Position numbers and translations under genes: made by a program. The notes under the pieces are model-generated. The model was given only the letters and a program-made list of their open reading frames with translations. It was not told the DNA's origin and made no database searches. From positions 1,295,053-1,359,052 of the forward strand of contig KB904821.1 of NCBI GenBank assembly GCA_000380225.1: a DNA stretch of 64,000 bases. The letters are read 5' to 3'. Positions 17,728 to 26,595 of the stretch are shown one piece after another. How positions within the stretch are numbered: the first letter of the stretch is position 1; every line of letters begins with the position of its first letter. The stretch comes from a filamentous cyanobacterium ESFC-1 (GTDB lineage: Bacteria; Cyanobacteriota; Cyanobacteriia; Cyanobacteriales; Spirulinaceae).

Positions 17728-19162
17728 GGGTGGCTTCGATGGGCGCAATTTCAACTGACGACTCAAAAGACACTTCACTTTGGCGCAAGCGTCCTGTATT
17801 GCTATCGAAAATAAACCCTAAATTCGCTTCTCCGGGTAAATAATCGTTATACCCCACAGCGCGAGTATTGGGGAAATACCCCCTACGGTTATAACTCGGT
17901 TCTCCGAGGGCTGCAATCACCTCATTTTGCGACGTTCCCCAGGAAAACACCGGGATAGAGGTATTTTGAGGGGGAGGAGAGGGCGTAGGTGTGGGAGTTG
18001 GACTCGGTGTTGGAGAGGGAGAGGGAGAGGGACTCGGCGTTGGAGAAGGAGAGGGAGACGGACTCGGCGTTGGAGAGGGAGAGGGAGACGGACTCGGCGT
18101 TGGAGAGGGAGAAAATACAATATCGGGGTCGCGGTTATCTTGAGATGCAAATAAACCATAACCGATGAATAGGGCGATCGCGCCCACAACTCCGACCGCA
18201 ACGCCCCAACCCCAACGGGATTGATTTCTAGACCCTCTAGACGACTCAGAAGCCGCCATAACCCTCGTTGGTTGCTGAGTATCCGGCAGGGCTGACGAGG
18301 GGGGTTGACGAGGCGAAACTGCCAGGGTGGCCGCTTCTGAATCCACACCGCCCCCCTGTAACAACCCCTGCAACATTTCGGTGGCGTTAGCATAGCGATC
18401 GCGAGGATGATATCGTAAAGCGCGATCGAGTACCGCGGCCAAATTAGAATGAATTTGGGGTAAAGCTTGCCGCCACAAAATTTCCCCCGATTGAGGATCG
18501 CTTGCTAATTCCTGGGGTAGTTTCCCCGACAGCAAAAACACCGCCGTCAACGCCAAACTATACAAATCGCTAGAATACAAGGGACGACCCGCCGCTTGTT
18601 CGGAAGCCATAAAACCCGGCGTTCCAATGGCGACAGAGGCGTTTCCCCCTGACTGCATCATCGTGGTAACGGCTTCTTTAACCGCCCCAAAATCAATTAA
18701 AATCGGTTGGCGATCGCGCGATCGCAAAATAATATTATCCGGCTTAATATCCCGATGAATTTTTTGCTGTTGATGCACATATTCCAACACCCGCAGCAAA
18801 CTAATTAAAAGCCGTTCGACTTCTGTTTCCGATAACGTTCCTTCTTGCTGAACTCGTTGCGTTAACGTTATCCCTTCTATATATTCTTGTACGAGATAAA
18901 ACTCGTCTTCTTCTTGAAAATAAGCATACAATCTCGGAATTTGATCGTGATTTTCCCCCAAACTTTCTAAGATTGCCGCTTCTTGTTTAAAACGTTCTTC
19001 TAACCATTGCTTTTGACTCGCATTAGAAAGACTGGGCTTGAGTTGTTTAATCGCGCAAGGTCGCTGGGACGGCAAATGAGTATCCACCGCCAGAAAGGTT
19101 TGGCCAAACCCACCTTTTCCTAATGATTTAACGATTTGATAGCGATTATTTAATAGGGTCAA
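17552..19162 (-). CDS. Serine/threonine protein kinase, membrane-anchored
   Basis: 536 residues. Hanks-type kinase domain at about 7-270: glycine loop GKGGFGQTF, catalytic HRDIKPDN near 136-143, DFGAVKEA and the APE-like GTPGFMASEQ. A transmembrane helix lies near 320-340. A Ser/Pro/Thr linker of 10-residue repeats (349-388) leads to a C-terminal extracytoplasmic domain of about 140 residues (VFSWGTSQNEVIAALGEPSY...) of unknown ligand. It starts with TTG; MTLLNNRYQ is the usual start of this cyanobacterial kinase group. An STRR array ends 2 nt upstream of the TTG, leaving no normal ribosome-binding site. The 3' end overlaps the convergent small gene. Confidence 0.92.
   Translation of the reverse strand: MTLLNNRYQIVKSLGKGGFGQTFLAVDTHLPSQRPCAIKQLKPSLSNASQKQWLEERFKQEAAILESLGENHDQIPRLYAYFQEEDEFYLVQEYIEGITLTQRVQQEGTLSETEVERLLISLLRVLEYVHQQQKIHRDIKPDNIILRSRDRQPILIDFGAVKEAVTTMMQSGGNASVAIGTPGFMASEQAAGRPLYSSDLYSLALTAVFLLSGKLPQELASDPQSGEILWRQALPQIHSNLAAVLDRALRYHPRDRYANATEMLQGLLQGGGVDSEAATLAVSPRQPPSSALPDTQQPTRVMAASESSRGSRNQSRWGWGVAVGVVGAIALFIGYGLFASQDNRDPDIVFSPSPTPSPSPSPSPTPSPSPSPSPTPSPSPSPSPTPSPTPTPTPSPPPQNTSIPVFSWGTSQNEVIAALGEPSYNRRGYFPNTRAVGYNDYLPGEANLGFIFDSNTGRLRQSEVSFESSVEIAPIEATLKALLGGNLGTVPQQSLEAVYNRQTDLRSFSVGDFRGMIQRDRRDRLYLAVWEKSFRP
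18008..18115 (-). repeat. 30-bp coding minisatellite in the kinase linker
   Basis: About 3.5 tandem copies of a 30-bp unit, each encoding a SPSPSPSPTP-type decapeptide. It forms the extracytoplasmic stalk of the kinase and is likely length-variable between strains. Confidence 0.85.
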
Positions 19163-19164
19163 TT

Positions 19165-19312
19165 TGTTATTGGTTGTTGGTTGTTAGTTATTGGTTATTG
19201 GTTGTTGGTTATTGGTTGTTGGTTGTTGGTTATTGGTTATTGGTTATTGGTTATTGGTTATTGGTTATTGGTTATTGGTTATTGGTTATTGGTTATTGGT
19301 TATTGGTTATTA
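19165..19312 (+). repeat. STRR array, TTATTGG/TTGTTGG heptamers, about 21 copies
   Basis: Tandem heptamers with two main variants, TTATTGG and TTGTTGG. The 5' half mixes both and the 3' half is almost purely TTATTGG. It lies between the GGDEF gene and the kinase gene, both on the minus strand, and forms the immediate 5' leader of the kinase. Confidence 0.95.
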
Positions 19313-19372
19313 ATTGTTTTCTAAATCCCTTAATTGGTCATTGGTCATTGCTCATTGGTCATTGATAACTGC

Positions 19373-20398
19373 TCATTGGTCACTGTTAATTATAAATCGA
19401 TCCCGTCCATGCCGCTTGGCTTGATATAACAAACGATCGGCTTTCAACACTAAATTTAACGGTGAATCTTCTCGATTGGGAATCATACTCATCCCACCAA
19501 TACTCACAGTGACATAACGTTGGCAAGACAAGCCCCCATGAAGAATTTTTAAAGCCCGTAGGCGATCGCAAATACATTCAGCAATAATTTGAGATTGGGT
19601 CAGGGTGACACCCGGTAAAATAACAGCAAATTCTTCTCCCCCATAACGCGCAACTAAATAATCGGGATCGCTTGCGACTTCTTTTAAAACCTGCGCCACT
19701 TTTTGCAAACAATCATCCCCGGCTTGATGACCGTAATAATCATTATAAGCTTTAAACCGATCGACATCACAAAGTAGTAAACCCAAAGGTTCTTGTTGTA
19801 AACTTAGTTTATGCCACTGAATTTCTAAATATTCATCAAAGCGGCGGCGATTGGCAATTTGAGTCAAGCCATCAATACTAGCCAACTGAGATAATTCTAT
19901 ATTGGCTGCTTTGAGTTTTTGGGTAGTTTGTTTTAACAAGTTCGCGACGAATTGATGAATTTGAGATTGAGCAATTAAGAGTTTTTGGGTATCCAAAAGT
20001 TTATATTGTTGCTGCTCGTTATGAATAACAAGGGGTTCGTAAAGTAACTGACTCGGACGCTCAATGGCTTGTTGCGCTGCTTCCACAATCGAAGTATTGT
20101 CCGATAAAATCAGTAAATCCTGTTGCGTCACTTTATACAAGTTTGCGATCGCCCGATTAAAAAACAACTCCAAGCCATAAGGACGACTCAACTTTTCTAA
20201 AAATCGCTGTCGCGAAATCATGCCGAAAAATTGCTGGCGATCTTGCAAAATTACCCCCGATAGTATGGGATTTTGCTCAAAAATTTGATAAACCCTTCCC
20301 CCCAAACAGGAAATATCTACCGTTACATCATCTAATTCTAAGTCTTTCAAGGTAGAATTTAAGTCTAAGTTAAGTTGAGAATAATTAATCATTAACAT
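19373..20398 (-). CDS. GGDEF diguanylate cyclase
   Basis: 341 residues. The N-terminal ~160 residues (ILSGVILQDRQQFFGMISRQRFLEKL) look like a CBS-like or related sensory domain. A helical linker and a GGDEF domain (about 175-335) follow, with active-site RYGGEEFAV, so cyclic di-GMP synthesis is expected. The start is the ATG at 20398; a second ATG two codons on is equally possible. The gene stands alone; the upstream 340 bp to the divergent amidase probably hold both promoters. Confidence 0.9.
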   Translation of the reverse strand: MLMINYSQLNLDLNSTLKDLELDDVTVDISCLGGRVYQIFEQNPILSGVILQDRQQFFGMISRQRFLEKLSRPYGLELFFNRAIANLYKVTQQDLLILSDNTSIVEAAQQAIERPSQLLYEPLVIHNEQQQYKLLDTQKLLIAQSQIHQFVANLLKQTTQKLKAANIELSQLASIDGLTQIANRRRFDEYLEIQWHKLSLQQEPLGLLLCDVDRFKAYNDYYGHQAGDDCLQKVAQVLKEVASDPDYLVARYGGEEFAVILPGVTLTQSQIIAECICDRLRALKILHGGLSCQRYVTVSIGGMSMIPNREDSPLNLVLKADRLLYQAKRHGRDRFIINSDQ

Positions 20399-20737
20399 AA
20401 AACCAAAAACTCCGAATCCATTTAGATGACCATAAATCGAAAAATATTGATAAGCTAATTCAAATGTATCCTAAAAAAACCAAAAAGCCGATTTCATACT
20501 AATAGAATTAGCAATCTAAAAAAACCATAAAAACACAGCAAAACTCTCCGTTAAATTACGCAAAACCGAAGTAAATAGAGGATGCTTGTGGCTGAAATTC
20601 ATCAACTTTGCTAAATTTTAACGACGGAAACTGATAAGATTCGCAACATCGGGATAATTCATTCGGAACTTTCCCCCACCTGGTTTCCGTCCGATCCCGG
20701 TTAATTTTGAAAAATTGCTAAATCCGCTTAAAAATTA
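20399..20737. other. Divergent promoter region, no gene seen
   Basis: AT-rich spacer between the minus-strand diguanylate cyclase and plus-strand amidase genes. No repeat, RNA or conserved open frame was recognised. Confidence 0.5.
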
Positions 20738-22516
20738 ATGAGCAAATCGATTGAATCTATCTTAATCAGCGCGATCGCCACCAGTAGTTTGATTGTAAAC
20801 ATCTCCCCGGCTCAAGCCGAAACTCCCCTCAAAGTTGTTTATCCTCCCCCGCAACACCAAACCACCGCCGAGCAAATTTTCATTATTGGTTCTGCCCCAG
20901 CCGCAGGAAATGTCACGATTAACGGCAATATCATCGATCGCAGTCCCTCCGGTTACTTTGCGCCGAGTGTTCCCCTAAACATGGGCGAAAATCGCGTCAC
21001 AGTGCGTTACAACAACGAAACCCTTACCTACATCATCACCCGCGTTTCACCCCAACCCCAACTCCCCCCAGACCAGATTGTCTTAAGCAACTCCATCACC
21101 CCCCAAGTTGACATTGCCCGCTTACCGGATGATTTGGTTTGTTTTAGCGCGATCGCCGCCGAAAATGCCCAAGTTTCCGTCACTCTAAACAATCAAACCC
21201 TACCCCTCAACCCCCAAACCAATCTCGCTCAACTCCCCCCCAATTACGCCGTCCTCAACGACAGCAACGAACCCACCCCCATCGCCCTCAATCCCTACCA
21301 AAACTGCATCAGCGCCGCCAATATTCCCAACAATACCCAACCGGTTTATGAAATCAGCCAGGGCGATCGCACCACCACTCAACCCGCTTCTGGCAACATT
21401 ACCATTCTCAACCCCAATCAACTCCAAGTCGTCGAAATTACCGCCGATGCAGGAGTCGCCAGAACCGGCCCCAGCACCAGTTACTCCCGCTTAACCCCCC
21501 TCCCCCAAGGTACTCGGGCCCAAGTCACTGGTCGCGAGGGGGAATGGTTGCGTTTAGATTACGGTGCATGGATCAAAGCCAGCGAGACCCAAACTCTACC
21601 CGGTGCAGTTCCTCCTCAAGCCCTGATCCGCAGCCTCAGCGCCCGACCCCAAACCAACGCCACCGAGGTTGTTTTTCCCCTCACCGTCCCCGTCCCGGTT
21701 TCCGTCCAACAAGGAGACGATACCTTTACCCTGACCCTGCATAACGCGATCGCCCAAACCGATACCATCTGGCTAGACGATGACCCCCTCATTCGTCGCC
21801 TAGATTGGCAGCAAATTGAGCCAGAACGCCTCCAATACACCTTTTACCTCAAAAATGGCCAACAGTGGGGTTATGACCTGCGCTACGAAGGCACAAGCCT
21901 AATTTTAACCCTGCGCCATCCCCCCCAAGCCGACCTGACTGCCCCTAATTCCCTCGCCGGGACAACCATTTTGCTCGACCCCGGTCACGGCGGCGACGAA
22001 CTCGGCGCAAGAGGCCCCAACGGCTATCCCGAAAAAGCCGTTAACCTCGTCATTTCCCAACTCTTGCAACAAGAACTCGAACAACGGGGCGCAACCGTCT
22101 ATATGACCCGAACGACCGATGTAGACGTTTCCCTGCGCGATCGCATGGCCGCCATTGACCGAGTACGCCCCACCCTGGCTTTATCCGTCCACTACAACGC
22201 CCTTCCCGACGGTGGCGACGCAGAAAATACGGCCGGAATCGGGATGTTTTGGTACAATCCCCAAGCCCACGATCTCGCGGTATTTCTGCATAACTACCTG
22301 GTTGAAAACCTCGATCGCCCTTCTTATGGCGTTTTCTGGAATAACCTGGCGCTGACTCGCCCTCATGCTGCCCCAACGGTGCTAATGGAACTGGGTTTTA
22401 TGATTAATCCCAACGAGTTTGAATGGATTACTAATCCTAACGAACAACAACGCCTCGCGATCGCCCTAGCCGATGGCATTACCGCTTGGCTGCAAGAAAC
22501 CCAACCCGGTTCGTAG
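20738..22516 (+). CDS. N-acetylmuramoyl-L-alanine amidase (AmiC-like)
   Basis: 592 residues. A signal peptide (about 1-27, ending ...SPAQA) precedes beta-rich N-terminal domains. An SH3-type wall-binding domain lies near 230-287, an AMIN-like region after it, and the Amidase_3 catalytic domain at about 410-585. Zinc ligands and catalytic residues appear in LLDPGHGGDE, EKAVNL, LSVHYNA and LMELGFMINPNE. It cleaves the amide bond between MurNAc and the stem peptide in the periplasm; in cyanobacteria such enzymes act in cell separation and septal pore formation. A small membrane-protein gene follows after 67 bp. Confidence 0.92.
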   Translation: MSKSIESILISAIATSSLIVNISPAQAETPLKVVYPPPQHQTTAEQIFIIGSAPAAGNVTINGNIIDRSPSGYFAPSVPLNMGENRVTVRYNNETLTYIITRVSPQPQLPPDQIVLSNSITPQVDIARLPDDLVCFSAIAAENAQVSVTLNNQTLPLNPQTNLAQLPPNYAVLNDSNEPTPIALNPYQNCISAANIPNNTQPVYEISQGDRTTTQPASGNITILNPNQLQVVEITADAGVARTGPSTSYSRLTPLPQGTRAQVTGREGEWLRLDYGAWIKASETQTLPGAVPPQALIRSLSARPQTNATEVVFPLTVPVPVSVQQGDDTFTLTLHNAIAQTDTIWLDDDPLIRRLDWQQIEPERLQYTFYLKNGQQWGYDLRYEGTSLILTLRHPPQADLTAPNSLAGTTILLDPGHGGDELGARGPNGYPEKAVNLVISQLLQQELEQRGATVYMTRTTDVDVSLRDRMAAIDRVRPTLALSVHYNALPDGGDAENTAGIGMFWYNPQAHDLAVFLHNYLVENLDRPSYGVFWNNLALTRPHAAPTVLMELGFMINPNEFEWITNPNEQQRLAIALADGITAWLQETQPGS

Positions 22517-22583
22517 TTAAGGCTTCAGCCCCGACTCCATAACTCTGTTACAATTTCCTAAACCGTTGAAGCCAAACCGTTCT

Positions 22584-22961
22584 ATGATCCTTGAGTTTTT
22601 GCCGTTTCAAGTCTCTATCGACCCCACCGCGATCGCGGCAGCCTGTTTGTGGTCTCTCGCCCTCTATCTTGCCTTAGCGGGTTTGAGAGACTGGATCGTC
22701 GAACAACTCAATCGCTGGTTTAACTTTGCCGAACGCTCCCTTTATACCTCCGTCGAGGAGTTTGAACGCACCCGCGTTGCTCGCGAGTCCCAAAATGCTT
22801 TTTACGCTTCACTGATGAGTATTGTGCCTTTTTTGGGCTTTGGGGGCTTGTGTAGCTACGGCGTAGACATCAGTTTGGGCCAAAGTTGGGCTGTTAGTTT
22901 GGGGATGTTGGCTTGTATGGGTTGTGGCGTTTACGAGTTGGGACGGCGACAAGGGGAGTAG
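22584..22961 (+). CDS. Small membrane protein of unknown function
   Basis: 125 residues. An N-terminal hydrophobic segment (about 15-35) is followed by a charged amphipathic stretch (FNFAERSLYTSVEEFERTRVARES) and a second hydrophobic pair (about 75-115). I do not recognise the family. The ATG at 22584 is chosen over an upstream in-frame TTG. It follows the amidase at short distance and may be cotranscribed. Confidence 0.6.
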   Translation: MILEFLPFQVSIDPTAIAAACLWSLALYLALAGLRDWIVEQLNRWFNFAERSLYTSVEEFERTRVARESQNAFYASLMSIVPFLGFGGLCSYGVDISLGQSWAVSLGMLACMGCGVYELGRRQGE

Positions 22962-22976
22962 TTCAGTTATCAGTCT

Positions 22977-23230
22977 CTAAGGGGCAGCTTTGCTGTGGGC
23001 AGCTTTGCTGTAGGGGGGAGTTGAATTCTACCCCAGAAAGAGGATCAGAAACTTTGGTTTTTAGGGGTTAGTTTTAAAAAGGCTAAAAGCTAGACGCTTA
23101 TAGGCGTTACAGCCCGAAAAAGTGAAATTAAGTTTCAAAGAGAGTCAACAGTTATCAGTTATCAGTAATCAGTGTTTTGGGCAGTGGGTCTTGGGCAGCT
23201 TTGCTGTAGGCAGTGGGCAATCGTTATGTA
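22977..23230 (+). repeat. Dispersed short repeats in spacer
   Basis: Three copies of GGGCAGCTTTGCTGT (near 22982, 22998 and 23192) and a short AGTTATC heptamer run (about 23150-23172). These are STRR-type units mixed with unrelated sequence; no gene is seen. Confidence 0.6.
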
Positions 23231-23261
23231 GGGGCGATCTTTTCCCTGCCCAATAACCAAC

Positions 23262-23352
23262 AACTGGTGCGACCCCGCGCCGCCGTAAGACGAGCGACCC
23301 CGCGCCGCCGTAAGGCGCAAGGGAACGCGCGAGTAGCAAGGGAACGCGCACC
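23262..23352 (+). repeat. GC-rich double direct repeat with inverted ends
   Basis: Two copies of GCGACCCCGCGCCGCCGTAA are followed by two copies of GCAAGGGAACGCGCG/CA. The block begins CTGGTGCG and ends CGCACCAG, an 8-bp inverted repeat. It is much GC-richer than its flanks and has no coding content. Confidence 0.7.
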
Positions 23353-23356
23353 AGAA

Positions 23357-23631
23357 ATAACCAACAACCAATAACCAATAACCAATAACCAACAACCAAT
23401 AACCAATAACCAACAACCAACAACCAATAACCAATAACCAATAACCAACAACCAACAACCAACAACCAATAACCAACAACCAACAACCAACAACCAATAA
23501 CCAACAACCAATAACCAATAACCAATAACCAACAACCAATAACCAATAACCAACAACCAACAACCAATAACCAATAACCAATAACCAACAACCAACAACC
23601 AACAACCAATAACCAACAACCAACAACCAAC
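23357..23631 (+). repeat. STRR array, CAACAAC/CAATAAC heptamers, 39 copies
   Basis: The longest STRR in the window. Writing CAACAAC as C and CAATAAC as T, units from 23362 read CTTTCTTCCTTTCCCTCCCT, then the same order again from 23502 until the array ends. This is a second-order duplication with a 140-bp period and about 130 bp of perfect identity. The end lies 3 bp from the stop codon of the minus-strand receiver gene. Long open frames across the array are artefacts of the 7-bp period. Confidence 0.97.
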
Positions 23632-23634
23632 CCA

Positions 23635-24021
23635 TCACCACTGAAGGATATGGGCGATCGCGTCGGCTAATAAAAGAGGATCGAAAGGTTTGGATAAAAC
23701 CAGTTCGATCCCTAGGTTTTCATAGCGCTTTCTTTCTGAGGCTTGGACGCGGGCGGTTAAAAAAATAACCGGAATAGCTTGGGTTTTGGGATGCTGTTTG
23801 AGTTTTTGTAAAGTCGCCACACCATCTAAACCTGGCATCATTACATCCAGCAAAACTACATCTGGTTGTTCAGCGATCGCGATCTCGATTCCTTCTACAC
23901 CCGAAATCGCTGTAACAATCTGCCAACCTCGACTGACTTCCAAACTCAGTTGAGTTACTTCGCGAATATCAGGGTCATCGTCGATGATTAACACTTTTTT
24001 TGTCGCTTGAGCAGCCATCAT
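23635..24021 (-). CDS. Single-domain response regulator (receiver only)
   Basis: 128 residues, a CheY-like receiver: acidic pair in LIIDDDPDIRE, phosphoacceptor in VVLLDVMMPGLDG, conserved Thr in IFLTAR and Lys in LSKPFDP. No output domain. It probably serves as a phosphorelay shuttle or protein-binding regulator. It is divergent from the PatA-like gene (276 bp between), and the STRR array lies directly downstream. Confidence 0.92.
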   Translation of the reverse strand: MMAAQATKKVLIIDDDPDIREVTQLSLEVSRGWQIVTAISGVEGIEIAIAEQPDVVLLDVMMPGLDGVATLQKLKQHPKTQAIPVIFLTARVQASERKRYENLGIELVLSKPFDPLLLADAIAHILQW

Positions 24022-24297
24022 ACAATTTACAATTCAGGAGTAGTTATGAACAATCTAAGCTGTTAATCCTTCAAATTTCGGTCTCAATCTAAGCTGACTA
24101 ACGGGTTCAGCGTGTCAAATCGGCGGTTTAAATACGTCACCAGCTTAAGGAAATATGAATCTAATATAAAGCCATGTTAAGGCAAGATAAAGTCAGGGCG
24201 AAAATCGTAAATTTCACAAGTTTGTCACAAGTGCGGCTTAAAGTATTGAGGTGAGGTACTTTTCTCGAAAAATCGCCAGTAGACCGTTCACGACGAC

Positions 24298-25533
24298 ATG
24301 AATTCTAATTCTCTCAATCCGCAATCTTTCAATCCTTCCCCATCGGGAATGTCAGTGGCTCACTCCCCCACTGTGAATGTTGTTGTTGAACTTACTCGTT
24401 ACAGCCAACAACATTTTACGGGAAAAATCGATATAAAAGTGAGGCAGGGTTCGAGTTGGTCGCTATATCTACATTTAGGGCGTTTGGCTTGGGTGACAGG
24501 TGGAAAACATCCCCGCAGACGATGGCAGCGATACTACAGACGTTATTGTTCTCAGGTTAACCTGAAACAAGGGCAAGATCGTCGTGGGGAAACTCATCCT
24601 AATTATTATCACATTTTAGGTTTACTAATTTCGCGAAAGCTGGTTTCTGTCGAAAAAATTGTCCAACTGCAACAAGCCCTTGCCAGTGAAGTTTTATTTG
24701 ATTTGATCCAAGAAATTGCGATCGCCTCGGTAACTCCCAACCCCATAGAAGCCACCCCACAGCCGAGCTTTACGATCGCTGCAACCCCAGGGGTACGTCC
24801 TTGCCGTCAGACTTTACTGCCCCAAGCTACTTTAATCAACTTGACCCAAATGTTATGTCAGGTTGAAACTCAATGGAATCATTGGGTGGCGGCGGGTTTG
24901 ACTCGCTGTTTTCCTGATTTAGCCCCCGTCGTGGGCGATCGCGAAGCACTACAACAAATCACCCAAGACAACACATACCAACGCCTGCAAAAACTGATTA
25001 ACGGGAAAAACACATTACGAGATTTAGCCGCGATCGCGAATACTTCCGTCTTAACCCTGACGCGATCGCTCTTACCCTACATCCGACAACAACTCATCGG
25101 TTTAGTGCAAGTCGGAGATTTTGTTGCCTCTCCTTCTACCCCAACTCAAACCCCATCTTATCGTCCCTTAGCCATCGGCGTAGATGACAATAAAGCCATC
25201 ACCACTCAAATGCGATCGCTGCTGTCTCAAGCCGGTTATCGCTTTATTGGTGTAAACAATGCCACCCAGGTTTTAACCACCATCTTAGAAACCAAGCCTG
25301 ACTTAATTTTCCTCGACTTGGTAATGCCCATTGCCAACGGTTACGAAATTTGCGCTCAAATTCGCCGCATTCCTGACTTTCAAAATACGCCTATCATTAT
25401 TCTGACCAACAACGATGGTTTGGTCGATCGAGTCCGCGCCAAAATGGTTGGTTCCACCGATTTCCTCAGCAAACCTTTGGTGTCCGATCAAATCCACGCG
25501 ATCGCCCAGAAACATTTAGCAATTAAAAATTAA
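24298..25533 (+). CDS. PatA-like response regulator (PATAN-REC)
   Basis: 411 residues. The N-terminal PATAN domain (about 20-250; LTRYSQQHFTGKIDIKV and YLHLGRLAWVTGG are typical) is followed by a C-terminal receiver (about 285-405) with IFLDLVMPIANGYE and FLSKPL. PatA-type regulators control heterocyst pattern, phototaxis or pili in cyanobacteria. The neighbouring pixH/pixI/pixJ-type chemotaxis genes of phototaxis operons are absent here, so its partner is elsewhere. The start is the ATG at 24298. Confidence 0.88.
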   Translation: MNSNSLNPQSFNPSPSGMSVAHSPTVNVVVELTRYSQQHFTGKIDIKVRQGSSWSLYLHLGRLAWVTGGKHPRRRWQRYYRRYCSQVNLKQGQDRRGETHPNYYHILGLLISRKLVSVEKIVQLQQALASEVLFDLIQEIAIASVTPNPIEATPQPSFTIAATPGVRPCRQTLLPQATLINLTQMLCQVETQWNHWVAAGLTRCFPDLAPVVGDREALQQITQDNTYQRLQKLINGKNTLRDLAAIANTSVLTLTRSLLPYIRQQLIGLVQVGDFVASPSTPTQTPSYRPLAIGVDDNKAITTQMRSLLSQAGYRFIGVNNATQVLTTILETKPDLIFLDLVMPIANGYEICAQIRRIPDFQNTPIIILTNNDGLVDRVRAKMVGSTDFLSKPLVSDQIHAIAQKHLAIKN

Positions 25534-25884
25534 TTGTCATTTGTCATTTGTCCTTTGTCTTTTGTCTTTGGTCATTTGTCCTTTGTCTCGATCGTAGTAT
25601 TTACCAACAACCAATAACCAACAACCAACAACTAACAACCAACAACCAACAACAAAAAAGCGCAAGAATAACCCTGCGCTGAGAAAAACGATTTTGATGA
25701 GATTTGTCATTTATCTTTTGTCATTTGTCATTTGTTTGTCCGCGATCGCACTATCATCTTTAAACTTCCGTCATCAAGCCTTTGTGCGAGAATTAGTAAG
25801 TTAATCAAATCTGATTTCAGAACCCCGGTTTCCGAAGTATTTACAAGTTTTTGTGGTCAAACGAGAGAGAGTTTTTCCTAACCC
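25534..25884. repeat. Spacer with several STRR types
   Basis: Contains TTTGTCA/TTTGTCC heptamers (25537-25588 and about 25700-25740), and CCAACAA/CCAATAA heptamers (about 25600-25652). Between them a GCGC-AGGGTTATTCTTGCGCTTT-like inverted pair (25659-25684) could terminate the PatA-like gene. No gene is seen. Confidence 0.7.
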
Positions 25885-26436
25885 ATGATTGCCATTCCTC
25901 ACTACATCAGCCCCACAGACTACCTCGACATCGAGCGCCAAAACCCCATCCGCCATGAATATCGACGCGGGCTTGTGTACGCGATGGCGGGGGGTAGCGA
26001 TACCCATTCGCGGATTGCTGTGAATCTCCTAAGTCTGCTCAATCTGCACCTAGACGACACCGCCTGTCGTCTCTACAACGGCGATGTTAAAGTCAACTAC
26101 CAAGATCGGTTTTATTACTACCCAGATGCTTTCGTCACCTGCGATCCACGCGATCGCCAAGACCGCTATATTAAACGTTACCCCAAATTTATCGCTGAAG
26201 TCCTCTCCCAAAGTACCGAAGATTTCGATCGCGACCTCAAATTCATCGACTACCAAAACCTGGATAGCCTTGAAGAATACATTTTAATTTCCCAAGACAC
26301 CCAGCGCGTCGAATGCCGTCGCCGCACTGCTGCTGACACCTGGGAAACCACGATTTACCAAAAAGGCGATCTCGTTACCTTCACCAGCCTCGATTTTGAA
26401 TTTCCCATCGCTCGTCTGTATCGGGGTCTGGATTAA
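25885..26436 (+). CDS. Uma2 family (DUF820) putative endonuclease
   Basis: 183 residues of a family greatly expanded in cyanobacteria, with a PD-(D/E)xK nuclease-like fold. Motifs include YYPDAFVTC, PKFIAEVLSQST and FDRDLKFIDYQ, which supply the acidic and lysine residues. The N-terminus has MAGGSDTHSRIAVNL, also typical. Biological role unknown. It stands alone. Confidence 0.9.
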   Translation: MIAIPHYISPTDYLDIERQNPIRHEYRRGLVYAMAGGSDTHSRIAVNLLSLLNLHLDDTACRLYNGDVKVNYQDRFYYYPDAFVTCDPRDRQDRYIKRYPKFIAEVLSQSTEDFDRDLKFIDYQNLDSLEEYILISQDTQRVECRRRTAADTWETTIYQKGDLVTFTSLDFEFPIARLYRGLD

Positions 26437-26543
26437 GGATAGGGATTCGACAGACGATCGACGGATTCGCGGATTAATAACGAATCCGATTACCAAAACC
26501 CACTTATTTTCTTCATCCTTTGAAAGCGGACTTTGCCATATTA

Positions 26544-26567
26544 GCCCGCCTATTTTAATCTGCGGGC
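26544..26567. terminator. Hairpin between convergent genes
   Basis: GCCCGC pairs with GCGGGC around an AT-rich 12-nt loop, between the converging Uma2 and ABC permease genes. It may terminate one or both. Confidence 0.4.
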
Positions 26568-26595
26568 GGGTTAACGGAATAGACGGATGCGGGCA

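Noticed and set aside
19174-19365. 63-residue plus-strand frame VVGYWLLVIGYWLLV
   Set aside because: Same STRR artefact in the array upstream of the kinase gene.
23357-23631. Possible CRISPR array
   Set aside because: The unit is 7 bp without unique spacers; this is an STRR minisatellite.
23162-23641. Three long overlapping minus-strand frames of 131-159 residues rich in WLLVVGYWLLV
   Set aside because: They are translations of the 7-bp STRR, which stays open in all three frames on this strand; the 7-residue period shows the artefact.
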